A stretch of 64,000 bases of DNA from Pseudobutyrivibrio sp. ACV-2 (GTDB taxonomy: Bacteria; Bacillota; Clostridia; Lachnospirales; Lachnospiraceae), in contig NZ_FNQZ01000006.1 of NCBI RefSeq assembly GCF_900107545.1, forward strand, positions 124,001-188,000, read 5' to 3'. Position numbers and translations under genes: made by a program. The first letter of the stretch is position 1, and the number at the start of each line of letters is the position of its first letter. Below, in pieces: positions 1 to 8,450 of the stretch. The notes under the pieces were generated by a model. The model saw only the letters and a program-made list of their open reading frames with translations. It was not told where the DNA came from and did not search any database.

Positions 1-62
1 CTAAGTGTATTTCGGTTTTCCAGGAAATATATGACAGATTGATTTTAAATACTGGAGTTTAA
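1..62 (+). CDS. flgK: C-terminal end of a flagellar hook-associated protein, probably FlgK (partial)
   Basis: An open frame enters from the left edge and stops with TAA at 60-62. The last residues read ...FQEIYDRLILNTGV. FlgK proteins usually end in a helix of the type 'LIN-x-TGV', and flgK normally sits directly before flgL. The identification rests on 19 residues plus context, so it is tentative. The REP-like repeat at 69-100 separates it from flgL. Confidence 0.5.
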   Translation, partial: KCISVFQEIYDRLILNTGV

Positions 63-68
63 TCTATA

Positions 69-100
69 GCCTTCCCCTTGCGGTGGATGAGGTGTCATAT
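69..100. repeat. REP-like repeat, short copy
   Basis: GCCTTCCCCTTGCGG followed by TGGATGAGGTG. It shares the CTTCCCC start and GATGAGG end with copies near 2411, 5819, 10959, 11017 and 63867. It lies between the end of flgK and flgL. Confidence 0.7.
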
Positions 101-115
101 TAGAGAGGTATTACT

Positions 116-1705
116 ATGAGAGTCACAAACAAAATGATAATGAACAACGCATCTTCAAACATCAACAGCGCAAAGGAGTGCGTCAATACCAGAAACAAAC
201 AGATGACCAGTCAGAAAAAAATCGATCGTCCATCTGATGATCCTGTAATTGCTGTGCGTTCTCTTAGATTGTCTACGACTCTCTCTCAGGTTACGCAATA
301 TCACCAGAAGAACATCCCTGATGCTACAAGCTGGATTGAGGTTACAGAAACATCCCTTATCAACATCAGAGCGCTTTTTGACGATTGCAAAGGTCTGGCA
401 AACAAGGGTACCAACGACACCTATAATAAAGAAGACAGAAATACCATGATTACTCAGATGGAAGCTTTGCAGAAGCAGCTTTTTGAAGAGGGCAATGCTG
501 ACTATGCTAATCGTACTGTTTTTACAGGCTACAGGACAAATAGCACTCTTACATTTACAGAGGATGCAAAAGAGACTACATATAGTATTTCACAGCGCCT
601 ATCCATTGAAAAAGACATGGAAGAGCATAGATACTACGATGGCGTTCAGGCAATTCCTACCACTGAAGAGGGGATTTTAGCACCTACAAAAACCCCTGGC
701 ACCGCAGATTACAGGGAAGTTGACTATATTGAGCAGACTACATATTACAGATTGCGCCTGAATTATGACAAAGTAGATTTTGATGCTATAAATGACAATC
801 TTAAGATTATAGGTTCTGATTATCAGGAGATAGGATACGAAGCAGTAGTATTTGATAATGAGTCTGTGTGGAGTGATTATTCGGCTGATAAAGAAAAGGG
901 AACAAAGACTGTTCCTGATGACAAAATTTATATTATAAAAGAGACTGGAGACATCATATTAGGTAAAAATGTGGCTGCTAATCTTAAAGAAAAACAGGCA
1001 GTCATAGATATAAATTACAAAAAAACAGGCTTCAATCAGGGGGAAATCCGTCCTGAATTCTATTACAACTGCACCAAGACTGCAGACCCAAAGGAAAAGG
1101 TTCCTGTAACATATACCAAGTATACTTTTGACGGAACTACAAATAACTATGTTATGAACCGCAATTTTTTTGATATTGAATATACAGTAGCTGCAAATCA
1201 GACAATGAATATCAACACCGAAGCTTGTGATGCCTTCACAAATGATATTCAGCGTGACCTTACAGAGCTTATAGATGCAGTAAAAAAGCAGATTGCAGCC
1301 CATGATAAATATGACCAACTCAAAAAGATGAAGGGTGAAACCCAGTATCAGTCAGAAGCTGTTCAGGAGCAGTTAGGTATTTGGATGGATGCCTTAAAGA
1401 AGGAAAGTGACTACTTTGATGACAATATTCAAAAACTTTTCTCTACAGAAATAGGCAAAATTGACAAATATTATGCTACAATAAGTTTATCTATTACTGA
1501 TTTGGGTTGTAAGAAGGATTCTCTTGATCTTACTGGTAATAGAGTGGGGGACCAGAGAGAGACAGTACAGAGTTTACAATCACAGAATGATGACCTAGAT
1601 TTATCCCAAATCATCATTGACTATACAGCCGCTTACACCGCATATCAGGCATCGCTTACAGCCGCTGGAAAGCTGGGCGATTCGACATTACTTAATTACC
1701 TATAA
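116..1705 (+). CDS. flgL: Flagellar hook-filament junction protein FlgL (HAP3)
   Basis: FlgL is one of two junction proteins joining the hook to the flagellin filament; it is secreted through the flagellar export apparatus. The N-terminus (MRVTNKMIMNNASSNINSAK...) and the later R-P-S-D-D-P motif near residue 39 are the flagellin-like D0/D1 signature of FlgL. The C-terminal ~90 residues (…DLSQIIIDYTAAYTAYQASLTAAGKL…) are the matching coiled C-terminal helix. At 529 residues it is much longer than the common ~300-residue FlgL; residues ~140-390 form a large inserted outer domain. The start has an upstream GAGAGGT ribosome binding site. fliW follows 23 bp downstream, so flgL-fliW-csrA probably form one transcript. 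Confidence 0.93.
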   Translation: MRVTNKMIMNNASSNINSAKECVNTRNKQMTSQKKIDRPSDDPVIAVRSLRLSTTLSQVTQYHQKNIPDATSWIEVTETSLINIRALFDDCKGLANKGTNDTYNKEDRNTMITQMEALQKQLFEEGNADYANRTVFTGYRTNSTLTFTEDAKETTYSISQRLSIEKDMEEHRYYDGVQAIPTTEEGILAPTKTPGTADYREVDYIEQTTYYRLRLNYDKVDFDAINDNLKIIGSDYQEIGYEAVVFDNESVWSDYSADKEKGTKTVPDDKIYIIKETGDIILGKNVAANLKEKQAVIDINYKKTGFNQGEIRPEFYYNCTKTADPKEKVPVTYTKYTFDGTTNNYVMNRNFFDIEYTVAANQTMNINTEACDAFTNDIQRDLTELIDAVKKQIAAHDKYDQLKKMKGETQYQSEAVQEQLGIWMDALKKESDYFDDNIQKLFSTEIGKIDKYYATISLSITDLGCKKDSLDLTGNRVGDQRETVQSLQSQNDDLDLSQIIIDYTAAYTAYQASLTAAGKLGDSTLLNYL

Positions 1706-1728
1706 TAACGCACAAAGGAGAAGGGATA

Positions 1729-2181
1729 ATGCAGGTAAAAACTAGACTGTTCGGTGAAATTGAAATTTCAGATGAAAAAGTCATCAATCTCATTCATGGG
1801 CTTATCGGTTTTCCAGACATGAAGAGATACACCCTTATTTTTGATGAGGAAAAAAGGAACAAAGGTAATATCATGTGGCTACAATCATTAGATGAGACAG
1901 ATTTTGCAATGCCGGTTATGCTTCCACACGTAGTAAAACCAGATTACGCACCAAGCTTTAATACAGATGCGTTGGCGCAGCTGGGGGAGCTTAACAACAA
2001 TAACACCTATATCCTGGTAACAGTTCGAGTTCCAAAAAATCCAAAAGAAGCATCCATAAACTTAAAGGCACCTATCGTCATCAATACAGACTCAAATGTA
2101 GGGGACCAGATTATTATCGATGGCAATGAGCCAGTCAGGTTCCTTATTCATGACGCAATACATGGAAAGGATGGTGAGTAG
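1729..2181 (+). CDS. fliW: Flagellar assembly factor FliW
   Basis: FliW is a small cytoplasmic protein that binds flagellin and also CsrA; when free of flagellin it sequesters CsrA and so relieves repression of flagellin translation (known for Bacillus subtilis). The 150-residue length and the start MQVKTRLFGEIEISDEKVI followed by L-I-H-G-L-I-G-F-P-D are typical of the family. It has a strong AAGGAGAAGGG ribosome binding site. csrA begins 2 bp after its stop codon, the classic fliW-csrA pairing, so the two are probably translationally coupled. Confidence 0.96.
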   Translation: MQVKTRLFGEIEISDEKVINLIHGLIGFPDMKRYTLIFDEEKRNKGNIMWLQSLDETDFAMPVMLPHVVKPDYAPSFNTDALAQLGELNNNNTYILVTVRVPKNPKEASINLKAPIVINTDSNVGDQIIIDGNEPVRFLIHDAIHGKDGE

Positions 2182-2183
2182 CG

Positions 2184-2405
2184 ATGTTGGCATTAACTAG
2201 AAAGACAGGCGACGCAATCATGATCAACAACAACATCGAGATTACAGTCCTTGACGTTCGTGGCGATCAGGTAAAGATTGGTATTTCAGCTCCAAAGGAA
2301 GTGTCAATTTATAGAAAAGAAGTATACTTAGAAATTCAGAAAGAAAATCAGGCAGCTCAACATATCAGCATAGATGATGTTGAAGCACTCAAGAATTTAT
2401 TATAG
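2184..2405 (+). CDS. csrA: Carbon storage regulator CsrA, translational repressor of flagellin
   Basis: CsrA is a small dimeric RNA-binding protein that binds GGA motifs, often in hairpin loops, and blocks ribosome access. The 73-residue sequence opens MLALTRKTGDAIMI and has the G-D-Q-V-K-I-G-I-x-A-P core and the downstream basic strand (I-Y-R-K-E-V-Y) expected of the family. It follows fliW by 2 bp. A strong intrinsic terminator at 2537-2563 closes the operon. A likely target is the flagellin leader at 6577-6742, which has two GGA-loop hairpins. Confidence 0.96.
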   Translation: MLALTRKTGDAIMINNNIEITVLDVRGDQVKIGISAPKEVSIYRKEVYLEIQKENQAAQHISIDDVEALKNLL

Positions 2406-2410
2406 GCAAT

Positions 2411-2505
2411 AGTCTTCCCCCCAGGGGGAAGGTGCCCGAAGGGAAGAGATAATGCTTTAGCGTTATCTGCCAGCCCGGCGAGGGGCGGATGAGGTGTCCT
2501 CAACC
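2411..2505. repeat. REP-like repeat, long composite copy
   Basis: Contains CTTCCCCCCAGGGGGAAGG, an internal hairpin GATAATGCTTTAGCGTTATC, CGGCGAGGGGC and the terminal GGATGAGGTG. The same internal hairpin segment occurs in the copy at 63867-63950, so these two are one subtype. It lies after csrA. Confidence 0.8.
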
Positions 2506-2536
2506 TAAAAAACTTATACTAAACTACGATCTAGCC

Positions 2537-2563
2537 AGCTTCCCGCCCAGGGAAGCTTTTTTT
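2537..2563 (+). terminator. Intrinsic terminator after csrA
   Basis: Stem AGCTTCCC / GGGAAGCT (2537-2544 with 2550-2557), a 5-nt loop and a run of seven T. It separates flgL-fliW-csrA from flaG-fliD-fliS. Confidence 0.85.
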
Positions 2564-2595
2564 AAACATTTTTCCGAAAATATTATTTCTCCCTA

Positions 2596-2623
2596 TAAAC
2601 TTTCCCCACCCACCCGACGATAT
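2596..2623 (+). promoter_or_regulatory. Sigma-D (sigma-28)-type promoter for flaG-fliD-fliS
   Basis: TAAACTTT at 2596-2603, 12 nt, then GACGATAT at 2616-2623. This resembles the flagellar sigma consensus TAAAGTTT-N11-GCCGATAA. It is placed about 60 bp before flaG and directly after the csrA terminator. Confidence 0.6.
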
Positions 2624-2683
2624 AATGAATAGAAAACTATTAAACTCTGACAATAATACAAGGATGTATAGAAGGAGGAAACA

Positions 2684-3091
2684 ATGAAAATAGGCGAAGT
2701 AAGTAGTGCGATAAGCAACTACCAGGGACAGGGAAGTTCAGCAAAAACGGCGCCAACACAAGAGACAAGAAGTAGTTCACCAGTGGATTTCTCAACAGTA
2801 GCAAAAGAAATTCGCGCCAGTGAGACTGAAGATAAAAAAGTTATCCAGAGTGAAGATGAAGAAGTGCATCAGGCTACATCATCTTTGAAGGAAGCGATCA
2901 GCAAAATTAATTCAGCACAGGGTAATGCCGAGGCAGTATTTGGAATACATGAAGGTACAAACCGAGTGATGATTAAAATGGTTGATAAGGAGACAAAGAA
3001 GGTTATCAAGGAATTCCCTGCTGAGGAAACACTAGATTTAATCGCAAAGGCTTGGGAACTTGCAGGAATAATGGTTGACGAAAAACGATAG
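2684..3091 (+). CDS. flaG: FlaG family flagellar protein
   Basis: FlaG proteins are small proteins encoded just upstream of fliD; they influence filament length in some bacteria, but their mechanism is not well known. The first ~75 residues are low-complexity (Ser/Thr/Glu rich). The C-terminal half holds the family core: V-F-G-I-H-E-G-T-N-R-V-M-I-K-M-V-D-K-E-T-K-K-V-I, then E-F-P and the ending helix (EETLDLIAKAWELAG). Ribosome binding site GAAGGAGGAAACA precedes the ATG. fliD starts 19 bp after the stop codon. Confidence 0.88.
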   Translation: MKIGEVSSAISNYQGQGSSAKTAPTQETRSSSPVDFSTVAKEIRASETEDKKVIQSEDEEVHQATSSLKEAISKINSAQGNAEAVFGIHEGTNRVMIKMVDKETKKVIKEFPAEETLDLIAKAWELAGIMVDEKR

Positions 3092-3110
3092 TAAGATAGG
3101 AGGGTTGGTT

Positions 3111-5309
3111 ATGCCTATTAGACTTTCGGGCTTAACATCAGGCTTGGATACAGAGGCTCTTGTAGGAGCTCTGGTGTCAGCCTATAGCTTTAAAAAAGAT
3201 AAATATACCAAAGCGCAAACCAAGCTATCTTGGAAGCAGGACGCTTGGAAGAGCTTAAATAGTAAGGTGTACAGCCTTTATACTGAGGTGGGTAACATGC
3301 GTTACTCTGGTAATTATGCCACCAGAAAAACCACTCTCAGTGACAATACAAAAGCTTCAGTTACTGCAAGTGGTACAGCCATTACCGGTACGCAAACCCT
3401 TGAAGTAAAGCAGCTTGCAAAGACTGCTTATTTAACAGGTGGCGAGCTTGCCAAAACCACTACAGCTAAAACTGCATTAAAGGATTTGGGCCTGAAAACA
3501 GGCACATCTACAGGTGATGCAAGTATAGAGATTAAAACTGCTACATCTACAAAAACCATTACAGTGGATGGCAATACCACAGTGCAGGAATTTGTAGAAA
3601 AGTTAAATGGTGCTGGAGTTCAGGCAAACTATGATGAAAAGCACCACAGAATATATGTCAGTGGAAAATCGTCAGGTAAGGACGGAGACTTTAGCATTTC
3701 CGCAAATAACAATATGGGTCTTACCGCACTACAGAGTGTAGGCTTGCTATCTGATAGTGAAGTAAGGTCATACAATGACACCACAATTCAGGACAAGAAT
3801 CTTATAAGCAAGACTTTTACCTTTGCAGCAGACGGTCAGGACAACAATATTCTTACTAAGGATATTGCTGGATTTAAAGATATGATTGATGTAATCCAGC
3901 AATCAAAAAATGCACTTGCACAAAATCCGAATGATGAAGAGGCAAAAGCTGTTTTAGAGGATACAGCAATCGCCAGATTTGCTGAGTATCTGGACAATAC
4001 ATATCCACCGACCACAAGTGAAGTAACTACTACAGATCCTGATACCGGATTGGCGACCACAACCACTGTGGAGACTCACTGGTGGGAGATTAATTCTTCA
4101 GCGGATAATGAGTCAATTGCCACAGCAATATACAATGCTTCTGAATATGATACCCACGCAGCAGAGGCAACCAATGAAAATATCACCAAGGTTGTCAACG
4201 CCATAAGGGATGCCTATGTAACATTAAATTCGGCTGACCCTTCTGATGCTGCCGTGAGTAAGGCAAATGCAACCCTGGAGCAGTATGCCGATTGGAAGGA
4301 TTATATCGAGTCTACCTTCGGTTCCAAGAATTCAGACTCTGATGAAAGCTACAGCGATTTCTGGATTCAGAGTGACAACAAGGAGCTGGCTGAGAGAATT
4401 CAGTACAGGGTTTCTTTAACAGCGGATAATCTGGCCAAGCCAGAGGAAGAGCGTGTGAAATCCAACGCCAAAAAGATAGATGGCCAGGATGCCGAATTTA
4501 TCATAAACAATGAAAACTATACTTCAAACTCAAATACAATCACAGTAAATGGTTTGACTATAGATGCCCTTGCTACAACTACAGATGCAATAAACATCAC
4601 AGTTTCCAACGATACAGATGCACTGTATGACAAGATTAAAGATTTCTTAACAACCTACAATAATCTCATTAACGAGATGCAAAAGCTTTATAATGCCGAC
4701 TCCGCAAAGGATTATGAGCCATTGACCGACGATGAGAAATCTCAGATGTCAGAGACTGAAGTAGAAAAGTGGGAGCAAAAGATTAAGGATTCACTTCTTC
4801 GTAGAGATACAACCTTAAGCGGCTTGATTTCCAGCATAACCACTGGAATGATGAAATCCTACGAAATAAATGGCAAGATGTATTCTTTGGCTACATTTGG
4901 TATCCAAACCCTTGGAACCCTTAGAGCTGAGAAAAATGAAAACTACGCTTATCACATCAACGGTGATTCAGAGGATACTTACACATCAGGCCTTACAGAT
5001 AAGCTTAGAACTGCAATCGCTGAAGAGCCTGATACTGTAATTGAGTTCATGAAGAACCTTACTTCAGATTTATACAACAATCTGGATAAGCGAATGAAGT
5101 CTACCGCAGTTAAATCCGTATATACGGTTTACAATGACAAAGAAATGGCTTCAGAGTACTCAAATTATAGTGATTTAATTAAGCAGTGGACAGACAGAAT
5201 TAAAGACCAGGAAGATGCATATTACAAGAAGTTCTCAAAGATGGAGGCTGCTTTAGCGAAACTACAGAACAATTCTTCTTCATTAACATCAATGCTTGGT
5301 GGAGGCTGA
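3111..5309 (+). CDS. fliD: Flagellar filament cap protein FliD (HAP2)
   Basis: FliD forms the cap at the growing filament tip and guides flagellin insertion. I chose the ATG at 3111 (MPIRLSGLTSGLDTEALV), which has GGAGG six bases upstream; a frame extension to 3075 has no such site. The first ~100 residues carry the FliD N-terminal domain, with S-G-L-x-S-G-L-D-T at residues 5-13. The C-terminus (~residues 480-732) holds FliD_C with the repeated D-x-L-Y-x-K-I-x-D-F-x-x-x-Y-N segment and the L-G-L/Q-T-L-G pattern. At 732 residues it is longer than the usual ~500; residues ~230-470 are an insertion rich in Asp/Thr/Ala, probably surface exposed. fliS follows after 49 bp. Confidence 0.95.
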   Translation: MPIRLSGLTSGLDTEALVGALVSAYSFKKDKYTKAQTKLSWKQDAWKSLNSKVYSLYTEVGNMRYSGNYATRKTTLSDNTKASVTASGTAITGTQTLEVKQLAKTAYLTGGELAKTTTAKTALKDLGLKTGTSTGDASIEIKTATSTKTITVDGNTTVQEFVEKLNGAGVQANYDEKHHRIYVSGKSSGKDGDFSISANNNMGLTALQSVGLLSDSEVRSYNDTTIQDKNLISKTFTFAADGQDNNILTKDIAGFKDMIDVIQQSKNALAQNPNDEEAKAVLEDTAIARFAEYLDNTYPPTTSEVTTTDPDTGLATTTTVETHWWEINSSADNESIATAIYNASEYDTHAAEATNENITKVVNAIRDAYVTLNSADPSDAAVSKANATLEQYADWKDYIESTFGSKNSDSDESYSDFWIQSDNKELAERIQYRVSLTADNLAKPEEERVKSNAKKIDGQDAEFIINNENYTSNSNTITVNGLTIDALATTTDAINITVSNDTDALYDKIKDFLTTYNNLINEMQKLYNADSAKDYEPLTDDEKSQMSETEVEKWEQKIKDSLLRRDTTLSGLISSITTGMMKSYEINGKMYSLATFGIQTLGTLRAEKNENYAYHINGDSEDTYTSGLTDKLRTAIAEEPDTVIEFMKNLTSDLYNNLDKRMKSTAVKSVYTVYNDKEMASEYSNYSDLIKQWTDRIKDQEDAYYKKFSKMEAALAKLQNNSSSLTSMLGGG

Positions 5310-5358
5310 TTTTAAAGAGATATAGCCGAGATAAAAGTGATTACAGGAGGCGAAATTT

Positions 5359-5772
5359 ATGACACCAATGAATGGATATGATGCTTACGCACGCAATAAA
5401 ATACTGACAGCTAGCCCGGCTGAACTGACATTGATGCTTTATGAAGGAGCTATCAAATTTTGTAACATAGCAATTGTTGCCTGTGAGAACCATGATATTG
5501 AGAAGGCTCACAACAACATCAGAAAGACGGATCGTATCATCGAGGAGTTTGAAATTACCCTTGATGATAAATATCCAGTTGCAAAGGACTTCCATGCAGT
5601 ATATTCTTATCTTAGGAGCTGCCTGAAGCAGGCGATTGTTTCCAAAGATCCGGAAATCTTGCGTGAGGTGCTAAAACATTTACGCACTATGCGAGATGCC
5701 TGGAAGGATGTAATGAAGCTGACAGCCAATGGAAGAAAGCTGGATGGTCAGACCCATATCATCGCAGGATAA
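5359..5772 (+). CDS. fliS: Flagellin export chaperone FliS
   Basis: FliS binds the C-terminal helix of flagellin in the cytoplasm, prevents premature polymerisation and hands it to the export gate. The 137-residue protein has the family start ...NGYDAYARNKILTASPAELTLMLYEGAIKF, with the hallmark A-S-P-A-E-L-T-L-M-L-Y-E-G. The helical remainder contains the usual 'Y-L-R-S-C-L-K-Q-A' segment. Ribosome binding site is AGGAGGCG. It ends the flaG-fliD-fliS operon: an intrinsic terminator follows at 5785. Confidence 0.95.
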   Translation: MTPMNGYDAYARNKILTASPAELTLMLYEGAIKFCNIAIVACENHDIEKAHNNIRKTDRIIEEFEITLDDKYPVAKDFHAVYSYLRSCLKQAIVSKDPEILREVLKHLRTMRDAWKDVMKLTANGRKLDGQTHIIAG

Positions 5773-5784
5773 CTAAAGGATATA

Positions 5785-5814
5785 AAAAGGCTCCTCACAC
5801 GAGGAGCCTTTTTT
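5785..5814 (+). terminator. Intrinsic terminator after fliS
   Basis: Stem AAAAGGCTCCTC / GAGGAGCCTTTT (5785-5796 with 5801-5812), 4-nt loop, run of T. Confidence 0.9.
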
Positions 5815-5818
5815 AATA

Positions 5819-5866
5819 GCCTTCCCCCTCGGGGGGAAGGTGTCAGCGCAGCTGACGGATGAGGGC
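5819..5866. repeat. REP-like repeat
   Basis: CTTCCCCCTCGGGGGGAAGG followed by GTCAGCGCAGCTGAC and GGATGAGGG: two adjacent palindromes and the family 3' end. Confidence 0.8.
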
Positions 5867-5902
5867 TAAGTTACGAGGGCTGAGTTACGAGGGCTAAGTA
5901 CA
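5861..5902. repeat. Short tandem repeat, 14 bp x 3
   Basis: GAGGGCTAAGTTAC, GAGGGCTGAGTTAC and GAGGGCTAAGTACA follow each other without gaps. The first unit overlaps the end of the REP-like repeat. It lies 30-70 bp before the chaperone-like gene at 5935. Confidence 0.8.
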
Positions 5903-5934
5903 GGTGAAGTTACACAAATCGGAGGTCAAAAGCT

Positions 5935-6417
5935 ATGGAAAATATGGACTACGTAATCATGCTACGTGAATCATTGGAAAAGAAAGCTGACATACTGCGT
6001 GTTCTTCAAATACGAAACAAAGAACAGGCCGAAATTCTGCAGAATCCAAACACCACACCTGATGATTTGGAAAAAAACATGAATATGAAGTCTGAGCTCA
6101 TAGACCGCATAATCATGCTGGATGACGGTTTTGAACAGCTTTTCAACAGGGTAAAGGACATCTTGGATGAAGACAGAGAAACTTATGCAGATGAAATCCG
6201 CCTCATGCAGGATCTTATCCGACGTATAGCTGACCTTACAGCCGATGTAGAGGCCTCAGAATATAAAAATAAGGAATATGCCAAAACCCGTTTCGCCAAT
6301 ATCAAAAAGGATATACGAGAAATAAAAAGGTCCGGAGATGTTGTCACATCATATTATAAGAACATGATGGCTCGTACCAGAGCCGGCGACCCAGCCTTTT
6401 TAGACAAAAAGAAGTAA
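5935..6417 (+). CDS. FlgN/FliT-type flagellar chaperone-like protein
   Basis: A 160-residue, highly charged, almost wholly helical protein (predicted coiled coils from the heptad-like Leu/Ile spacing, e.g. residues 75-115). Such proteins in this position next to fliS are usually chaperones of hook-associated proteins or of FliD (FlgN or FliT type); the sequence itself has no diagnostic motif that I can recognise, so the role is inferred from size, helicity and place. Ribosome binding site is GGAGGTC. It is flanked by terminators (5785 and 6454), so it is probably a single-gene unit. Confidence 0.55.
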   Translation: MENMDYVIMLRESLEKKADILRVLQIRNKEQAEILQNPNTTPDDLEKNMNMKSELIDRIIMLDDGFEQLFNRVKDILDEDRETYADEIRLMQDLIRRIADLTADVEASEYKNKEYAKTRFANIKKDIREIKRSGDVVTSYYKNMMARTRAGDPAFLDKKK

Positions 6418-6453
6418 TTATTTTTTATAACATTTTTAACGCATATACGAATT

Positions 6454-6491
6454 CCGCAAACCCAGTAAAATCAAGGGTTTGCGGTTTTTTT
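6454..6491 (+). terminator. Intrinsic terminator before the flagellin gene
   Basis: Stem CCGCAAACCC / GGGTTTGCGG (6454-6463 with 6475-6484) followed by seven T. Confidence 0.9.
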
Positions 6492-6549
6492 GTGGCATTG
6501 ATATTTAAGTGGGTATTATTAGATAATTTAACTTTTTTTCAGGAAAGAC

Positions 6550-6576
6550 TAAAGTTTTGAGGGCTACTTTCGATAA
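6550..6576 (+). promoter_or_regulatory. Sigma-D (sigma-28) promoter of the flagellin gene
   Basis: TAAAGTTT at 6550-6557, 11 nt, then TTCGATAA at 6569-6576. The -35 element and spacing are a perfect match to the flagellar sigma consensus and the -10 element matches six of eight bases. It gives a leader of roughly 160 nt before the flagellin start. Confidence 0.85.
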
Positions 6577-6580
6577 ATAA

Positions 6581-6720
6581 GGTGTAAGGAACAATTGTTA
6601 CACCTAATCACCTTACAAAATCGAATTCGAAATCTTATTAAAATCAATTTAATAACAAGGCCAGACACGGATGTTGGGCTATCAAAAACAAAACGGATTT
6701 AGTTGCTAAAAGGACTTAGC
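6581..6720 (+). promoter_or_regulatory. Flagellin mRNA leader with two GGA-loop hairpins (candidate CsrA sites)
   Basis: Hairpin 1 pairs GGTGTAA (6581-6587) with TTACACC (6598-6604) and opens its loop with GGA. Hairpin 2 pairs GCTAA (6705-6709) with TTAGC (6716-6720) and has the loop AAGGAC. A third GGA lies in the ribosome binding site GGAGG just before the ATG at 6743. GGA in a hairpin loop is the known CsrA recognition feature, and csrA and fliW are encoded 4 kb upstream. This intergenic region (6418-6742) otherwise holds only the terminator and promoter listed. Confidence 0.7.
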
Positions 6721-6742
6721 AAAATCTCATGGAGGAATTATT

Positions 6743-8323
6743 ATGGTAGTACAGCATAACTTGCAGGCAGCAAACTCATCAAGAACTCTGAACATAACAA
6801 CAGACGCACAGTCAAAGAGTACTGAGAAACTTTCTTCAGGATTTAAGATCAACAGAGCAGCTGATGACGCAGCAGGTCTTTCAATTTCTGAAAAGATGAG
6901 AAAGCAGATTCGTGGTCTGACCCAAGCTTCTACAAACGCATCTGACGGTGTATCTTCAGTACAGACAGCTGAAGGTGCCCTCACTGAAGTTCACGACATG
7001 CTCCAGAGAATGAACGAATTGGCAGTTCAGGCAGCCAATGGTACAAACTCAGAGTCAGATCGTGACGATATCCAGAACGAAATCAATCAGCTCACTCAGG
7101 AAATCGATCGTATCGCATCTACAACAAAGTTCAATGAGACCTACCTACTTAAGGGTGATGTTGGACTACGTAAAATGTATATTACAGCACATGATGCAGG
7201 TCTTGACGGAACACTTGTACAGAACACCACAAGAGCAACATTTACAATGGAATCTCTTGAAGCTGGTGAGAAGTACACAATCGGTGGAATCCAGTACACA
7301 ATCGGTGCTGCTTCAAACCTTGAAGTTGCAGAGGCTCTTCATATAACTGCATTTTACAATGTTGCAAACGAAGACTCAGAAGATGGTCCATGGAACTTTA
7401 CAACAGGTGAGACCGTTTCAATCGATGGAAAGACATATACAATCAATGATGCGTCAGTAGGAACTGATATTTCAAACGCTAGAGTAACAAATGGATACCT
7501 TGTAAATCTTATTACACAGGGATCAACTATTAAATATAACGGCAATACAGTTACAAGATTTTCAAAGAGCTATAATCCAAATACTGGTGTAGACGATGCC
7601 AACGTAACACTTGTAAAAGCAACATTCGCATATCAGCAGGTAGCCATCGAGCTTAAGGCCGCTTCTTCAGTAGGAGCTACAGATGGATCCGCAGATGTAG
7701 ATAAATGGTCAAATACAGCAGCAATTAATGCAGCTAAGGCAGCTGGCAAAGATGTATCAGCAATGCATGCAACATCTGCAAATGCACAGCCTTGGGAGAC
7801 AACAGGAAACTATTACTGGAAGACAAGCAACATCAACAAGACAGTTGAAGGCCAGCCAGTACCAACTACAACAATCAGCTTCTCAATCGACAAAGGTTTC
7901 GTCAACATCCAGAACGCACTTACACTTAACCTTCACGTAGGTGCAGATGCAGCCATGACAAACAAGCTGAACATCAAGATGGAAGCCATGAACGCTAAAT
8001 CAATCGGTATCAACGGACTTAACGTTTCAGATGCAACAGGAAAGGCTGCAACATACGCAATCGACGCTATAGCAGATGCAATCCAGAGAGTTTCAGCACA
8101 AAGAGCAGAACTTGGTGCAGTACAGAACAGATTAGAGCACTCTATCAAGAACTTAGACAACGTAGTTGAAAACACAGAGGCAGCTGAATCTCGAATCCGC
8201 GACACAGATATGGCCGACACAATGGTTGAGTACAGCAAGAACAACATCTTACAGCAGGCAGGACAGTCAATGCTGGCTCAGGCAAATCAGGCAACACAGG
8301 GTGTTCTTTCACTCCTTCAGTAG
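6743..8323 (+). CDS. fliC: Flagellin
   Basis: The filament subunit, secreted by the flagellar type III system. Residues 1-~140 are the conserved D0/D1 region (MVVQHNLQAANSSRTLNIT..., then K-I-N-R-A-A-D-D-A-A-G-L-S-I-S-E-K-M). The last ~100 residues are the matching C-terminal coil ending ATQGVLSLLQ. The middle ~290 residues form a large variable outer domain rich in Thr, Ser and Asn, a plausible surface for O-linked sugars. Length 526 residues, above the ~400 of simple flagellins. Controlled by the sigma-D promoter at 6550 and probably by CsrA at the leader. The neighbouring glycosyltransferases and the nonulosonic acid genes fit a glycosylated flagellin. Confidence 0.97.
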   Translation: MVVQHNLQAANSSRTLNITTDAQSKSTEKLSSGFKINRAADDAAGLSISEKMRKQIRGLTQASTNASDGVSSVQTAEGALTEVHDMLQRMNELAVQAANGTNSESDRDDIQNEINQLTQEIDRIASTTKFNETYLLKGDVGLRKMYITAHDAGLDGTLVQNTTRATFTMESLEAGEKYTIGGIQYTIGAASNLEVAEALHITAFYNVANEDSEDGPWNFTTGETVSIDGKTYTINDASVGTDISNARVTNGYLVNLITQGSTIKYNGNTVTRFSKSYNPNTGVDDANVTLVKATFAYQQVAIELKAASSVGATDGSADVDKWSNTAAINAAKAAGKDVSAMHATSANAQPWETTGNYYWKTSNINKTVEGQPVPTTTISFSIDKGFVNIQNALTLNLHVGADAAMTNKLNIKMEAMNAKSIGINGLNVSDATGKAATYAIDAIADAIQRVSAQRAELGAVQNRLEHSIKNLDNVVENTEAAESRIRDTDMADTMVEYSKNNILQQAGQSMLAQANQATQGVLSLLQ

Positions 8324-8363
8324 AGCTGAATAGTTCATCAGAAGTATAAATCAAATAAATAAC

Positions 8364-8389
8364 TCCCCACCTCAATAAGGAGGTGGGGA
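8364..8389 (+). terminator. Hairpin after flagellin, probable terminator without a T run
   Basis: Stem TCCCCACCTC / GAGGTGGGGA with a 6-nt loop. No T run follows, so it may act as an mRNA 3' stabiliser or a weak terminator. Confidence 0.5.
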
Positions 8390-8450
8390 TGTTGAATGAA
8401 AATTACAATTGAATAAAAAATTAACAAAGCCAAAACTCCTTACATCTTTG

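Noticed and set aside
959-1318. Minus-strand open frame inside flgL
   Set aside because: A shadow frame: no ribosome binding site, Cys/Ile-rich composition and full overlap with a well supported gene.
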